From Paraburkholderia caledonica NBRC 102488 (GTDB taxonomy: Bacteria; Pseudomonadota; Gammaproteobacteria; Burkholderiales; Burkholderiaceae): DNA of 64,000 nucleotides. Made by a program: the position numbers and the translations under genes. The number at the start of each line of letters is the position of its first letter. The first letter of the stretch is position 1. This document shows positions 1 to 7,900 of the stretch, one piece after another. The notes under the pieces are model-generated. The model was not told where the DNA came from and made no database searches. It worked only from the letters and a program-made list of their open reading frames with translations. The stretch lies in assembly GCF_000685095.1 (NCBI RefSeq), contig NZ_BAYE01000015.1, positions 62,001 to 126,000 on the forward strand. The letters run 5' to 3'.

Positions 1-494
1 TGCGCGGCTGACGACATTCCGGCTGCGGCAGCATCGGCCGCGGAAGTCTGCGCGACGGAGGCGCTCGACGTAGCAGCGGTGGCTTTGTCGGCAGCCACTG
101 CCGCGTTGACCGCCTGCGCCGTTTCCGGCGATGCAACACGCAATACCTCGCCCCGCTTCAACCGCGACGAAGCCTTGAGGCCGTTCCACGCCTGCAACTG
201 CCCGACGCTGCAATGATGACGCTGCGCGATGCGCGCCAGCGTGTCTCCGCGCTTGACCCGATACACCAGCGGCGGCGCCTTCCTGAGTGGTGAGGCTTCA
301 TTGGCGGCTGGCGTCGGCGTATTCGTCGATGCAGACGGTCCCGCCGTGCCTGCCAGGCTTGTGGCGCCTGTTGCCGATGCCCCGTCGCCCTGCGCACCCT
401 GCTGCCCGAAGTTCGCGCAACCGGTCATCGCAAGCGCCAGCGACGCGCCGGCAATGCTGACCATTATTGCTCTGTCGAAACGCTTTCCGATCAT
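1..494 (-). CDS. LysM-domain lipoprotein (3' part outside window)
   Basis: The reading frame starts at the ATG complementary to 492-494 and runs off the left edge, so only about the first 164 residues are visible. It opens with a basic, hydrophobic signal ending in a lipobox (LAMTGC), then an Ala/Thr/Pro-rich linker. At about residues 75-125 lies one LysM peptidoglycan-binding domain (VYRVKRGDTLARIAQRHHCS through LKRGEVLRV). An Ala-rich linker follows. It is probably an outer-membrane-anchored cell-wall-binding protein. The LysM wording resembles the repeats of MltD-type transglycosylases and cell-division amidase activators, but no catalytic domain is visible. The lipoprotein and LysM parts are seen directly; the function is unknown. 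Confidence 0.75.
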   Translation of the reverse strand, partial: MIGKRFDRAIMVSIAGASLALAMTGCANFGQQGAQGDGASATGATSLAGTAGPSASTNTPTPAANEASPLRKAPPLVYRVKRGDTLARIAQRHHCSVGQLQAWNGLKASSRLKRGEVLRVASPETAQAVNAAVAADKATAATSSASVAQTSAADAAAAGMSSAA

Positions 495-950
495 GTTCAA
501 ATCCTGACGTATCTTGTTGGCAGGCCGCAGGCGCCTGGCCGCAAGCGATGCGCGCGATTGAACAACGCGCAGCCTTTCGTGTTGCGACCCGGCGAGCGCG
601 CGCTGCGCGCCCCGCACCATTGCCGCCCTTGCCTTGCATTCGACCGGCCCGGCTCGTCGATTCGTCGCTCGCGCGGCGGCGGATTCGGGCGCTCAAAGCA
701 GCCACTCCCTCCGAGGACGGGCCAGACCGGACTAAATTCCCAGCAGAATTGTAGAGTGGCTTCAACAGAAAACCCGGCGCGTCACACAGTCTGATACAAA
801 CGTTACGCACGGCCTTGCATGCGCCGTTGCGCGCGCAACGGCGCGGGCAACGCGATCGACGCCATCTGCTTAACGGCACGCCACCGTCAGAACTTGAATG
901 GCCGGTTCGGAAAACGCGATGGACCACGCACAGCAGTCAACCTGCGAGTG
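495..950. other. intergenic region, no gene recognised
   Basis: The 456 bases lie upstream of the LysM lipoprotein and downstream of the DUF3465-like gene. Frames here are Arg-rich, as expected of non-coding high-GC DNA. The one notable element is the perfect palindrome at 821-844, listed separately. The lipoprotein promoter must lie here but no convincing -35/-10 pair was identified. Confidence 0.5.
821..844. repeat. 24-bp perfect palindrome
   Basis: The two 12-base arms (left arm GCGCCGTTGCGC at 821-832) are exact reverse complements with no spacer. No T-tract follows on either strand, so it is not a standard terminator. It could be a protein-binding site or a cruciform-forming sequence. 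Confidence 0.7.
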
Positions 951-1367
951 TCAGCTGTAGTACTGCCCCGCATAGCGCACGTAACCGACGGGATGGTGAG
1001 TGAAGTGCAGGACTGGCAGGACAGGGCCCGAATTGTCGTCGGTCGGATAGGCGTTCGCCTCGGGAATATATTCGCCTTGCACCTCGATCGGTTGGCCGGC
1101 TTGTAGTCCGGGAATCTCTTCGGACAGTCCCTCGTTATCGCCGAATCGAACCGCCACGAACACTTCTGTGCCGACCAGATTTTGCGTGCCGCCTTCGAAC
1201 TTCAACACTTTGTCGATCTTGATGACCATATGCTGATGATTCGCGCCGTGGTGGTTGTCCGGACTCGCGAATACTTTGCTGACTGTGCCTTGCACGCAGG
1301 CGAGCGGCGCGCCCAGCGAATGAACATAGCGATGGTGAGGAAGAATTTGCGTCGCACGATTGCTCAT
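951..1367 (-). CDS. DUF3465-like small protein
   Basis: This 138-residue protein has no signal peptide or membrane segment. The body (VQGTVSKVFASPDNHHGANHQ, a VAVRFGDN segment, then QPIEVQGEYIPE and LHFTHHPVGYVRYAGQYYS) follows the pattern of the DUF3465 family, a small OB-fold-like domain with conserved His and Gly residues and a terminal 'THH' motif. A GGAGAT ribosome site sits just upstream of the ATG at 1367. The usual family member carries a secretion signal; this one does not, so it may be cytoplasmic. No biochemical role is known. It is monocistronic, with the LysM lipoprotein further downstream on the same strand. Family assignment is by motif recall. Confidence 0.6.
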   Translation of the reverse strand: MSNRATQILPHHRYVHSLGAPLACVQGTVSKVFASPDNHHGANHQHMVIKIDKVLKFEGGTQNLVGTEVFVAVRFGDNEGLSEEIPGLQAGQPIEVQGEYIPEANAYPTDDNSGPVLPVLHFTHHPVGYVRYAGQYYS

Positions 1368-1522
1368 GAAATCTCCATTGAAGAAGTCAGGTCAATGTCA
1401 CGGTTGACTGAGCCGGGATGGCGCCCGCATCCGCCCCCGCGCTTTAGGATTTCTCCGAAGCGTGATTAGGAAACGGACGATAGGTTGAAGAGCATAAAAA
1501 AAATATTCTTAGGCGTCTTTTG

Positions 1523-1966
1523 ATGCTGACTGCCGCGCACCGAAAAAGCTCCCCAGTTGCTCAACTGAAATACCTTCCCTTCAGAATATTTTGCTTCATC
1601 AACCCTCACCTGGGCGATGAAGAAGTCGAGGTTCAAGTGGATTCTCTTACATCAGCCAACCGCTTCATGGGCGGTTTCTTCTTTGGCGCTGTGATCGCTA
1701 CCGCCATCATGGTGCTGGTCTGCGTCGGGGCTGAATTTTCCCCGTTCATGGCCAGACTGCATGCACTCGAACAGGTCATTGCGACGGCGGTCATCTCGCT
1801 GCTTATCGCCGACACCAAGCCGGTTCTGTACAAGACGGTATGGAGCAAGCGCCGCAGCAGCTTTATTCTCGACGAAGATCTGAGTGCGACTCTTCGCGGC
1901 CGAACCTTCGGCATTCCCGCAGGCGTGATGGCCGGCATTCTGGTGCAAAACGTCGTGATGAACTGA
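1523..1966 (+). CDS. small membrane protein of unknown function
   Basis: The C-terminal 110 residues are convincing coding sequence with three hydrophobic stretches: a helix around FFFGAVIATAIMVLVCVGAEF, a second at VIATAVISLLIAD, and a third at the C-terminus (FGIPAGVMAGILVQNVV). The first 38 residues after the ATG at 1523 look unlike a natural protein and have no ribosome site. The GTG at 1637, preceded by GAGG at 1628-1631, is a good alternative start giving about 109 residues. I recognise no family. It is followed by a bidirectional terminator and converges on the porin gene. Confidence 0.5.
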   Translation: MLTAAHRKSSPVAQLKYLPFRIFCFINPHLGDEEVEVQVDSLTSANRFMGGFFFGAVIATAIMVLVCVGAEFSPFMARLHALEQVIATAVISLLIADTKPVLYKTVWSKRRSSFILDEDLSATLRGRTFGIPAGVMAGILVQNVVMN

Positions 1967-2000
1967 GCATCGAATAAAGCAGCCGGTGCGAATGGCCGGC

Positions 2001-2048
2001 AAAAAACGGCGCGCCTCGTGAACTGCTCATTGGGGCGCGTTTTCTTTT
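2001..2048. terminator. bidirectional rho-independent terminator
   Basis: A 6-bp GC stem (CGCGCC at 2010-2015 with GGCGCG at 2034-2039) is flanked by an A-run on the left (2001-2006) and a T-rich run on the right (2040-2048). It can therefore stop both the small membrane protein transcript and the opposing porin transcript. Confidence 0.6.
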
Positions 2049-2084
2049 GTATTGTCGTTATCGGCGGCGGCGTACAGATCGGAT

Positions 2085-3245
2085 CTAGAATTTATGCCGT
2101 ATCGCGGCGCGCACCACGACCTGTTTCGATGTCGACGACGGCGCTTGTGCGCCGGTTATAAACGCATCATCGAGTATCGAGTAAGTGGAGTCGCCAGTCA
2201 CGTGCTGGTACTCGCCTTGAATGTAGACATCGGTGCGTTTGGACAGGTTGTAATCGGCCATCAAACCAAATGAATGGATTTTCGGTTTGACGCCGCCGCT
2301 CGACGCGTCGTAGTTTTCCATCGTGTACACGTACTGTGCCCCGACGAACAGCACCGGTGAAAACTGGTATTTCCCATTCAACTCGAAGTTCTGATATTTC
2401 AACGAATTCAGCAATACGCCGGGCGGCACTAGCGGCGTAACGCCGAGATAACCATTACCGGTCGGATTCAGATAGTTCGAGTTGCTGTACACAAAGCCCG
2501 CCGTAGCCGGACCGAAATTATAGGTAATGCCGCCGCCGAACACGCGCATACGGGTTGCGATAAAGCTGGCGTCATTGGCGGTAATTGCACCATTCACGCC
2601 ATTGCCCGGATTATTGGCCTGTAAATAGGCGGCGCTAACGAGCAGCCCTCCGTAGGCGTACCGTCCGCCGACGCTATAAGCGCGGTTATTGCCGAAGTTG
2701 GTATCGTTACTGAAGCTGTATGTGCCGCCGAATTGAAAACCGCTAAGCGACGGGCTCGTGTATTTGACGGTGTTGTCAAGGCGAAACGAGTTATCCGTGT
2801 TGTCGTTATCGTAGGGGTGCGAGAACAGCGAGCCGGCCCAATTGCCATTGGCCGTGGTCTGCGCCAGATAATCGACTACCGAATCGTATTGGCGCCCGAA
2901 CGTCAATGTGCCAAAGCGGTCCGCGCTCAGGCCGACGAAAGCCTGCCGCCCGAACATACGGCCACCCTGATTGAATCGCCCGGAGCTCAGGTCGAAACCA
3001 TTCTCGAGCTGAAAAATCGCCTTAAGGCCGCCGCCAAGTTCCTCCGCGCCCTTGAGCCCCCATCGGCTGCCTTGCGCATAGCCGCTCGCCAACTCGTAGG
3101 CATGGCCACGGCCGGCGTTGTTCGTGTAGTTGATACCTTCGTCGAGCACGCCGTACAGCGTGACGCTCGTCTGCGCCGAAGCTGGTGCGCTAAAAGCGGC
3201 GGACACAGCGGTGGAAACAGCGAGCGCGAACACTTGCTTGTTCAT
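2085..3245 (-). CDS. Gram-negative trimeric porin (OmpC/Por family)
   Basis: This 386-residue outer-membrane porin begins with a signal peptide (MNKQVFALAVSTAVSAAFSA, then PASAQ) followed at once by SSVTLYGVLDEGI-like sequence, here TSVTLYGVLDEGINYTNNAG. The early LKGAEELGGGLKAIFQLENG and FGRQAFVGLSADRFGTLTFGRQ segments are hallmarks of Burkholderiales porins. The sequence alternates aromatic and polar residues as beta-strands and ends in IRHKF, the terminal-Phe signal for BAM insertion. Length matches the family. The expected role is passive uptake of small solutes; substrate preference cannot be read from sequence. It stands alone, with a long upstream region of its own. Confidence 0.93.
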   Translation of the reverse strand: MNKQVFALAVSTAVSAAFSAPASAQTSVTLYGVLDEGINYTNNAGRGHAYELASGYAQGSRWGLKGAEELGGGLKAIFQLENGFDLSSGRFNQGGRMFGRQAFVGLSADRFGTLTFGRQYDSVVDYLAQTTANGNWAGSLFSHPYDNDNTDNSFRLDNTVKYTSPSLSGFQFGGTYSFSNDTNFGNNRAYSVGGRYAYGGLLVSAAYLQANNPGNGVNGAITANDASFIATRMRVFGGGITYNFGPATAGFVYSNSNYLNPTGNGYLGVTPLVPPGVLLNSLKYQNFELNGKYQFSPVLFVGAQYVYTMENYDASSGGVKPKIHSFGLMADYNLSKRTDVYIQGEYQHVTGDSTYSILDDAFITGAQAPSSTSKQVVVRAAIRHKF

Positions 3246-3719
3246 GACGATCCCCCTGCACTCGAGTAATGGGCCTAACTCGATCCGACGCCTTCTTCTT
3301 GACCCTACGACAACGCGCTTCTGAAAGCCCGACGCGCTTACAGGAAATCCTCACACGCCGTAAGCCGTCCGTCCATTGGGTGTCGCGTGGATATGTCAAA
3401 ACGTTGCGAAATCTCCACTGTCTTTAACCGCCTATTCCGCCGACAACCCATGTGGGCGGGCGTCCCATTTGCGTGACTCCAAGCAGACTTGTCACAGAAA
3501 GAAATATAATCGCTGACTTTCGCGGCACCGAAGCGGAACTCCGCCGCTCTGCCCGGGTCATTTTTACTGCATCGTGCAACCGTGCCTTCGTGCCGGTCGA
3601 CAGCGGCAACGCGATTGCGCGGCCGCAGCAGCACTCATCCACTATTCCAAAGCCTTGTGAGACGCCCGACGCGCTGAAAGAGCGCGCCGTCGCACGCGGC
3701 TGCTTTTGGCATAAAAACA
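3246..3719. other. intergenic region between divergent porin and opgC-like genes
   Basis: These 474 bases separate the divergent porin and acyltransferase genes and must contain both promoters. The stretch at 3495-3520 (GAAATATAATCGC) is more AT-rich than its surroundings and is the likeliest -10 region for the rightward gene. No RNA gene or additional open frame is convincing. Confidence 0.4.
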
Positions 3720-4829
3720 ATGAAACCGTCGCAATCCCGTTTAGTCGAGCTCGACTTTTTTCGCGGACTCGTTCTGCTGATCATCGTGGTGGACCACATC
3801 GGCGGAAGCATTCTGTCGCGCGTCACGCTGCACGCGTACGCGCTGTGCGACGCCGCGGAAGTCTTCGTCTTTCTCGGCGGCTTTGCCACAGCAACGGCTT
3901 ACGCGGCGCTCGCCGAGCGGCGCAGCGAAACCATCGCTCGAAACCGCTTCCTGCGGCGCTCGCTGGAAATCTATCGCGCGTTTCTCGTGACCGCCGGCCT
4001 GATGCTGCTCGTAAGCGCGGTCCTGAACGCATTCAGCATCGACGCGCCGAACCTCGCGATCACCGACCTCGACGACCTGATGGACACGCCCGTCGCCGCC
4101 ATGCGTGACATCCTGTTGTTCCGCCGCCAGCCGTACCTTGCGTCGGTGCTGCCCATGTACGCTTTCTTCGCGCTGCTCGTGCCGATGATCCTGCCGCTTG
4201 CGCGCAGCAAGCCTTGGCTTCTGCTTGCCGGCAGCGTCGCGCTGTGGGCCGGCGCGCCGGCCATCAATGCGTATCTGCCGGCCGCGCCCGACATGCATTG
4301 GGACTTCAACCCGTTCGCCTGGCAGTTGCTGTTCGTGCTCGGCGCGCTCGCGCGCTGCCAGCCCGTCTATCAGCGAGTGAGCGAACATCGCCTCGGCTGG
4401 CTCGTGACTTTCGCGGCGTGCTCGGTAGTCGCGCTCGCCGCTTACTACAAGCTCTTTATCGAACGCCAGCCGCTCGATGCGAGCTTCAAGCAGAACCTAT
4501 CCTACTTGCGAGCGGTCAACTTCCTCGCCATCGCGTGGCTTGTCGCCAATCTGATCGAGCTTGGCTGGGCAAGAAAGCTCGCCGAGTCGCTGCCGTTGAT
4601 CGGTGTCATCGGACGCAAGGGGCTGCTTTGTTTCATTGCCGGCGCAGTGATCTCGCTCGTGGTGGACTCGGTGCTGTATGCGGCAACCGACGGCTATCTG
4701 AACTATCCGCTAGGTCTGCTCGCCGACGCGTGCGCGGTCACTGCCTTGTTCGCCGTCGCATGCGGGACCGAGCCGCTCAAGCGCCTCGTGACGCGTCTTT
4801 TCAGCACGCGGCTTCGCACGTCGCCTTAA
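3720..4829 (+). CDS. opgC: OpgC-family membrane acyltransferase
   Basis: This 369-residue polytopic inner-membrane protein opens with RLVELDFFRGLVLLIIVVDH, the OpgC signature with the conserved family His, followed by about ten hydrophobic segments. OpgC proteins transfer succinyl or similar acyl groups onto osmoregulated periplasmic glucans or other envelope glycans. Burkholderiales carry several paralogs, some of which act on other substrates. Neighbouring opgGH genes are absent and the next gene is a secreted esterase, so acylation and deacylation of one envelope glycan is possible but speculative. The start ATG at 3720 gives the expected N-terminus. The symbol marks the family, not a proven orthologue. 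Confidence 0.75.
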   Translation: MKPSQSRLVELDFFRGLVLLIIVVDHIGGSILSRVTLHAYALCDAAEVFVFLGGFATATAYAALAERRSETIARNRFLRRSLEIYRAFLVTAGLMLLVSAVLNAFSIDAPNLAITDLDDLMDTPVAAMRDILLFRRQPYLASVLPMYAFFALLVPMILPLARSKPWLLLAGSVALWAGAPAINAYLPAAPDMHWDFNPFAWQLLFVLGALARCQPVYQRVSEHRLGWLVTFAACSVVALAAYYKLFIERQPLDASFKQNLSYLRAVNFLAIAWLVANLIELGWARKLAESLPLIGVIGRKGLLCFIAGAVISLVVDSVLYAATDGYLNYPLGLLADACAVTALFAVACGTEPLKRLVTRLFSTRLRTSP

Positions 4830-5009
4830 CGCGCCGAAAGCAATGCGCATGGCGGCACCCTCAACACGCCGCTTCGCAAAGCTTTTGCCCCACCGCGTGC
4901 CCGGTATCGAGAACAGACGATCGCCATAAGGCGCTTTGGACAAAGATCCACCGGATGCTGATAGCATGACGGCCGCGCGTCATCTGGCGCGGCTGCTTCC
5001 TACCCTGAC

Positions 5010-5882
5010 ATGCGTCCATTCCTACATTCCGTGCTGGCTGTTCTTTGCGCCGCTTGCGGCGCTTCGTCTTCTGCAAGCACGGTAACGAATCGAAGCTTCC
5101 ATTCGTCCGCGCTCGGACGCGACTGGTCCTACACGCTTTATCTGCCGACCGGCTATCGTCCGGACGCGGCGCGCATTCCGGTCATCTATCTCCTGCACGG
5201 CAACAATGGCGACGCGAATGACTGGATCACCCAAGGCCATTTGCAAAGCACGGTCGACGCGCTGATCGAACACCGCGATATCCCGCCGGTCGCGGTCGTG
5301 ATGCCGCAAGGCGGCACCGATTGGTACGTGGATCGCAAGGAAAAGATGGAGACCGCTTTCTTCGACGATCTCCTGCCCGAGATCGAAACGCACTACGCCG
5401 TATCGACCCAGCGCGCCGGGCGGATGATCGGCGGCGTCTCGATGGGCGGCTTCGGCGCGTTGCGCTACGTGATGACGCAGCCGGAACGGTTTTGCGGCGC
5501 GCTGCTGCTGAGCCCTGCTATCTATGCAAACGAGCCGCCGCGCGGTTCGGCGGCGCGACGTGTCGGCGTGTTCGGCGAGCGGCAATTCGATCCGCGCATC
5601 TGGCACGAGCTGAACTACCCGGCGCAGTGGGAGCGCTATATGAGCCGGCCTTATCGCGTGCCCATCTTTATCGCCGCCGGCGACGACGATCTCGCCATTC
5701 AGGCCGACGCGTCTTTGCTTTACACGCACCTTCGGTTGGCCGGCAATCCGGCAGCGCTGCGCATTATCGACGGCGGCCACACGTGGGACGTATGGAGCGC
5801 CCTTCTGCCGGGCGCATTGAAATACACACTCGGCTGCGCGAGATCGCCGGTGCAGGAACATCCGTCGAATCAGCGGCCCTGA
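5010..5882 (+). CDS. secreted alpha/beta-hydrolase esterase (esterase D / putative esterase family)
   Basis: This 290-residue protein has a cleavable hydrophobic N-terminus (about 22 residues) and an esterase-D-type core. Visible motifs are the oxyanion segment VIYLLHGNNGDANDW (about 58-72), the nucleophile elbow GVSMGGFGA with Ser144, an acidic cluster AAGDDDLAI (Asp226-228) and the catalytic His257 in DGGHTWDVW. Family members hydrolyse acyl esters such as S-formylglutathione, feruloyl esters or mycolyl/trehalose esters. The signal peptide argues for an exported or periplasmic enzyme rather than a glutathione-pathway one. It follows the OpgC-like gene by 180 bases on the same strand, which may indicate a shared envelope-glycan role. 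The natural substrate is unknown. Confidence 0.8.
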   Translation: MRPFLHSVLAVLCAACGASSSASTVTNRSFHSSALGRDWSYTLYLPTGYRPDAARIPVIYLLHGNNGDANDWITQGHLQSTVDALIEHRDIPPVAVVMPQGGTDWYVDRKEKMETAFFDDLLPEIETHYAVSTQRAGRMIGGVSMGGFGALRYVMTQPERFCGALLLSPAIYANEPPRGSAARRVGVFGERQFDPRIWHELNYPAQWERYMSRPYRVPIFIAAGDDDLAIQADASLLYTHLRLAGNPAALRIIDGGHTWDVWSALLPGALKYTLGCARSPVQEHPSNQRP

Positions 5883-5934
5883 GCCGGGCGCCGCGCGGAT
5901 GCCGGAACCGGCCATTGCAACCGTGTGCATGCAA

Positions 5935-7035
5935 CTACTGCACGAGGTCGGTCCACAGCACCGTCAGCACGGTCATCAACGCCGGCCCGATAAAGAGGCC
6001 AAGCAGGCCGAACGTCTCGGCGCCGCCGAGAATGCCAAAGAGCACGAGCAGAAACGGCAGGCGCGTCGAATTGCCGATCAGCACCGGCCGCACGAAATGC
6101 TCGGCGACGAACACCACGATCGCACCGAACACCAGCAGACCGATTGCGCCCGCCACCGATCCTTGCGAGAACAGCCACAACGCGGCGAGGCTAAAAGTAA
6201 TCGGCGCGCAGAACGGCAACATCGCGGCGATCGCGGTGATGAGCGCGAGCAGCGCCACGTGCGGCAAGCCCGTCACGAAATAGGCGACGCCGAGCAACGC
6301 ACCTTCGCCTAGTCCCACCACCACCAGCCCGGACACGGTGCCGCGTACCGCCGTGGCCATGCGCTGAACGAGCTGCGCGCCGTCTTCACCGAAACCGCGC
6401 CGCAGGCCTCGGCTCAGTGCGCCCGACAGACGCGGCCCCGCCTGGAAGATCACGAACAACGTCACCAGCATGAATGCGAAGACGGTGACCGCATGAACGG
6501 CGCGCGCGCCGAAGTGGCGCCCGAGCGTGACGACCGTGGAGCTGTGCAAGCCCTTCATCGCTGCGGAATCGCGCAACGGCGGCGCGAGATAGGTCTGCCA
6601 CCACGCTGCGACCTGCTGTGCGCCGAACGGCAAACGGTGAAGGAAATCCGGCATTGCGATGCCGTTCTCCTGCGCGGTCTTGAACCACTCGGTGAGGTCA
6701 TGCGCTTCGCGCAAGGCCTGCCCAATGCCGATGCCGACCGGCAGCACCACCAGCAACGCTATTGCAAGTGTCAGCACGGCCGCGATCAAGGTGGTGCGGC
6801 CGGTGAGCCAGCGGTTGCCTTCGACCTTGCGCAGCAACGGCCACAGCGCAATAGCCAGCACGCCTGCCCAGGCGACCACCGGGATGAAGTCGCGCACGAC
6901 CCACAACGCCAGCAGCACGAGCCCAATGTAAAGCACCAGCGAAGCCGCCCTCTGCTTCTGGACGCGCCCAGGCGTTGCCAGCAACTCCGTGGAATGCGTC
7001 GACTCTGGCGGCGTAACGGGTGGACGTGAATTCAT
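5935..7035 (-). CDS. AI-2E family transporter
   Basis: This 366-residue inner-membrane protein has about eight hydrophobic segments in the AI-2E/YdiK/PerM arrangement: two helices near the N-terminus, a soluble loop (about residues 120-180), then the conserved GLVVVGLGEGALLGVAYFVTG region. It ends in LGLFIGPALMTVLTVLWTDLV, a strongly conserved family tail. Members act as permeases or exporters; most, despite the name, are not proven to move autoinducer-2, and some act as Na+/H+ antiporters. The gene is monocistronic and converges on the esterase gene with a 52-base gap and no clear terminator. Confidence 0.88.
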   Translation of the reverse strand: MNSRPPVTPPESTHSTELLATPGRVQKQRAASLVLYIGLVLLALWVVRDFIPVVAWAGVLAIALWPLLRKVEGNRWLTGRTTLIAAVLTLAIALLVVLPVGIGIGQALREAHDLTEWFKTAQENGIAMPDFLHRLPFGAQQVAAWWQTYLAPPLRDSAAMKGLHSSTVVTLGRHFGARAVHAVTVFAFMLVTLFVIFQAGPRLSGALSRGLRRGFGEDGAQLVQRMATAVRGTVSGLVVVGLGEGALLGVAYFVTGLPHVALLALITAIAAMLPFCAPITFSLAALWLFSQGSVAGAIGLLVFGAIVVFVAEHFVRPVLIGNSTRLPFLLVLFGILGGAETFGLLGLFIGPALMTVLTVLWTDLVQ

Positions 7036-7394
7036 GTGAGCTCTTCTATTAATGCCTATGTGTTGAGACCGGGATGCGCGCGAGCCGACTCGCCAAAGCC
7101 AAACACGTTAGACTTGCGGGACGCGCTCGAACCATCGCAATGACATCTTAAAGGAAGCGCGCGCACGCCTCTGACCGCGGTTCTGGTGTCTCAGCGGTTA
7201 CAACACTGCGTTGCAAAAAACGCTCCTATCCGATTTCGTGCTAGCAAACCCGCCGCCAGGCCCCGCCGTTTCAAGCCCCTTCGAAAGTCAAGTCTGATTG
7301 TTGCTAATTGGGGAACAGTGTTTCAACGGGGACACAATGGCTCTGCGGCGCGCGCGGGTCTACATTCGGCACACTCACAAATACGGAGCCGACG
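7036..7394. other. intergenic region upstream of DUF3331 gene
   Basis: The 359 bases between the divergent AI-2E and DUF3331 genes include a locally AT-richer stretch at about 7285-7330 that probably carries the DUF3331 promoter. I see no RNA gene or riboswitch consensus. Confidence 0.4.
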
Positions 7395-7685
7395 ATGATG
7401 ACCCTGGAGTCCATCCCCCTTGACGGTACCAACGGCGTACGCATCGAAATTCTCGAGCGCTCCGACACGACGCTGGTGATCCGCTGGGTCGAGCCCGGAC
7501 GATGTCATTACGGCGAGCAGCGCTGGCGGCGCAGATCCGCGCACACTTCGGGAACGTGCGCAGTGACGCGTCGCAAGATTCGACGCGGCGACGCGGTATT
7601 CAAGCCGGCCGAGCGCCCAGCGCCGGCGAATGCGTCCGCCATGATCTGCGCCGAAATCGTCGGCGCGCTACCTGCCGAAGCCTGA
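7395..7685 (+). CDS. DUF3331 domain-containing protein
   Basis: This 96-residue protein starts at ATG 7395 with GGAG at 7385-7388. The central block VIRWVEPGRCHYGEQRWRRR, followed by SGTCAVTRRKIRRGDAVFKP, is diagnostic of DUF3331, a short family found almost only in Burkholderiaceae. The paired Cys positions (RCHYGEQ and TCAVT) with basic residues suggest a small zinc-bound or nucleic-acid-binding fold, but no function is established. It is a single gene on the same strand as nrdJ, 215 bases upstream of it, and probably independent. Confidence 0.85.
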   Translation: MMTLESIPLDGTNGVRIEILERSDTTLVIRWVEPGRCHYGEQRWRRRSAHTSGTCAVTRRKIRRGDAVFKPAERPAPANASAMICAEIVGALPAEA

Positions 7686-7900
7686 TTTTTTCTGCTGTAT
7701 CCCTGTCTGCACGCCGGCGCGGCAGTGCGGTTCCCAGACCGCGCCGCGCACAACCCTCCCCGATTGCGGCCCTTCGCCACGTGCGTTAAGGTGGACCTGC
7801 TTGCGTCAAGTCATCCTGCCGGCTCACCGCGCGGGGGTAACGTGACGTGCATATTCACCTATCGCGCCGTGCGCGCCACGGCGCTGCTCGAGGGCATACC

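Noticed and set aside
3452..4108. Arg-rich rightward frame overlapping the OpgC-like gene start
   Set aside because: The composition is that of a shadow frame, and the OpgC frame has family motifs.
5022..5930. Long leftward frame antisense to the esterase
   Set aside because: It is Arg/Ala-rich shadow coding opposite a gene with a complete catalytic triad.
7686..7900. Possible cobalamin riboswitch before the B12-dependent reductase
   Set aside because: The B12-box and conserved core were not seen; the region shows no matching consensus.
7847..7900. Earlier start for the ribonucleotide reductase
   Set aside because: The 18 extra residues are basic and unlike the family; the start at 7901 has a good ribosome site.
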